DNA of 64,000 nt from Cylicocyclus nassatus (taxonomy: Eukaryota; Nematoda; Chromadorea; Rhabditida; Strongylidae), in assembly GCA_958299035.1 (NCBI GenBank), contig CATQJL010000316.1, forward strand, positions 16,531,676 to 16,595,675, written 5' to 3'. Numbering within the stretch: the stretch's first letter is position 1; every line of letters begins with the position of its first letter. This document shows positions 63,797-64,000 of the stretch, in pieces. Under the pieces are notes generated by a model, which was given only the letters and a program-made list of their open reading frames with translations, was not told where the DNA came from and ran no database searches. Both the position numbers and the translations under genes were made by a program.

Positions 63797-64000
63797 AGGG
63801 TAATAAAAGGACGGAAATGTTAGCAAATCGTGATGCGATGTACGAACAGCCTTCCACAATCAAAATAAATTCGAAGTTATGCATTACGCGCAAGAAAGCA
63901 TCATGTTTATTGTACATTCTTACACCTTCGTGAAAGACGCGCCGTTCGCACGGTTATTAAGCATGGTGGCCGCTAAGTAAGCAAGGCACGCCGCTTGCAG
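63797..64000. other. Unassigned window end
   Basis: Nothing recognised. Confidence 0.3.

Noticed and set aside
1..64000. LTR retrotransposon or LINE reverse transcriptase
   Set aside because: No pair of long direct repeats with TG...CA ends and no reverse transcriptase motif seen in any open frame.
1..64000. Helitron Rep-helicase gene
   Set aside because: All Helitron copies are about 1 kb or shorter and no helicase or HUH motif is visible on either strand.

Overview
This 64 kb window looks like accessory DNA from the nuclear genome of an invertebrate animal. There is no dense coding and no bacterial operon structure; sequence is AT-rich, and candidate exons are short with GT/AG borders. 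Ends of the form TTAGGTTG...CAACCTAA beside TA target sites (mariner type), many small Helitrons, and hAT and TTAA-type miniature elements suggest an ecdysozoan, perhaps a nematode, but the sequence does not fix the species. I recognise no complete protein-coding gene. The only protein homology I can defend is a decayed mariner transposase (50875-51543). Two weak host-exon candidates lie at 13314-13571 and 43167-43356.

Layout. 1-6 kb: family A repeat, a Helitron, a degenerate tandem array (3540-4850) and the first of four CAGGGTGTC foldbacks (family D). 6-15 kb: a second family D copy, a 2.9 kb element with minisatellite-bearing inverted arms (8277-11143), and diverged mariner-type elements of subfamily M-a. 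15-24 kb: very large palindromes (15169-15417, 20055-21003, 21162-22127, 23217-23757), a hAT-type miniature element with a perfect 8-bp target duplication, a Helitron fragment joined to family B, and an exact 190-bp tandem duplication. 25-33 kb: a TTAA-flanked element carrying a nested mariner-type element, then a 3.5 kb foldback with palindromes inside palindromes. 35-46 kb: a run of foldbacks almost end to end. 47-64 kb: nested and abutting Helitrons, families B, C and D, and mariner-type elements, including a 5.2 kb element split by a 4.2 kb insertion.

How the parts relate. Nearly everything recognisable is non-autonomous: terminal repeats, target duplications and hairpins without an intact transposase, so mobility would need enzymes encoded elsewhere. 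Mariner-type foldbacks (subfamilies M-a, M-b, M-c) make up a large share and would form long double-stranded RNA if transcribed. Helitrons fall into two subfamilies sharing a 3' end (GC hairpin then CTAG) but differing inside; their AT-rich 5' ends repeatedly adjoin families C and D. The strongest observations are a 382-bp core nearly identical between two mariner-type copies whose ends differ much more, a two-tier hairpin in family B with compensatory changes, and an empty-site comparison that defines an 8-bp target duplication around a 4.2 kb composite insert.
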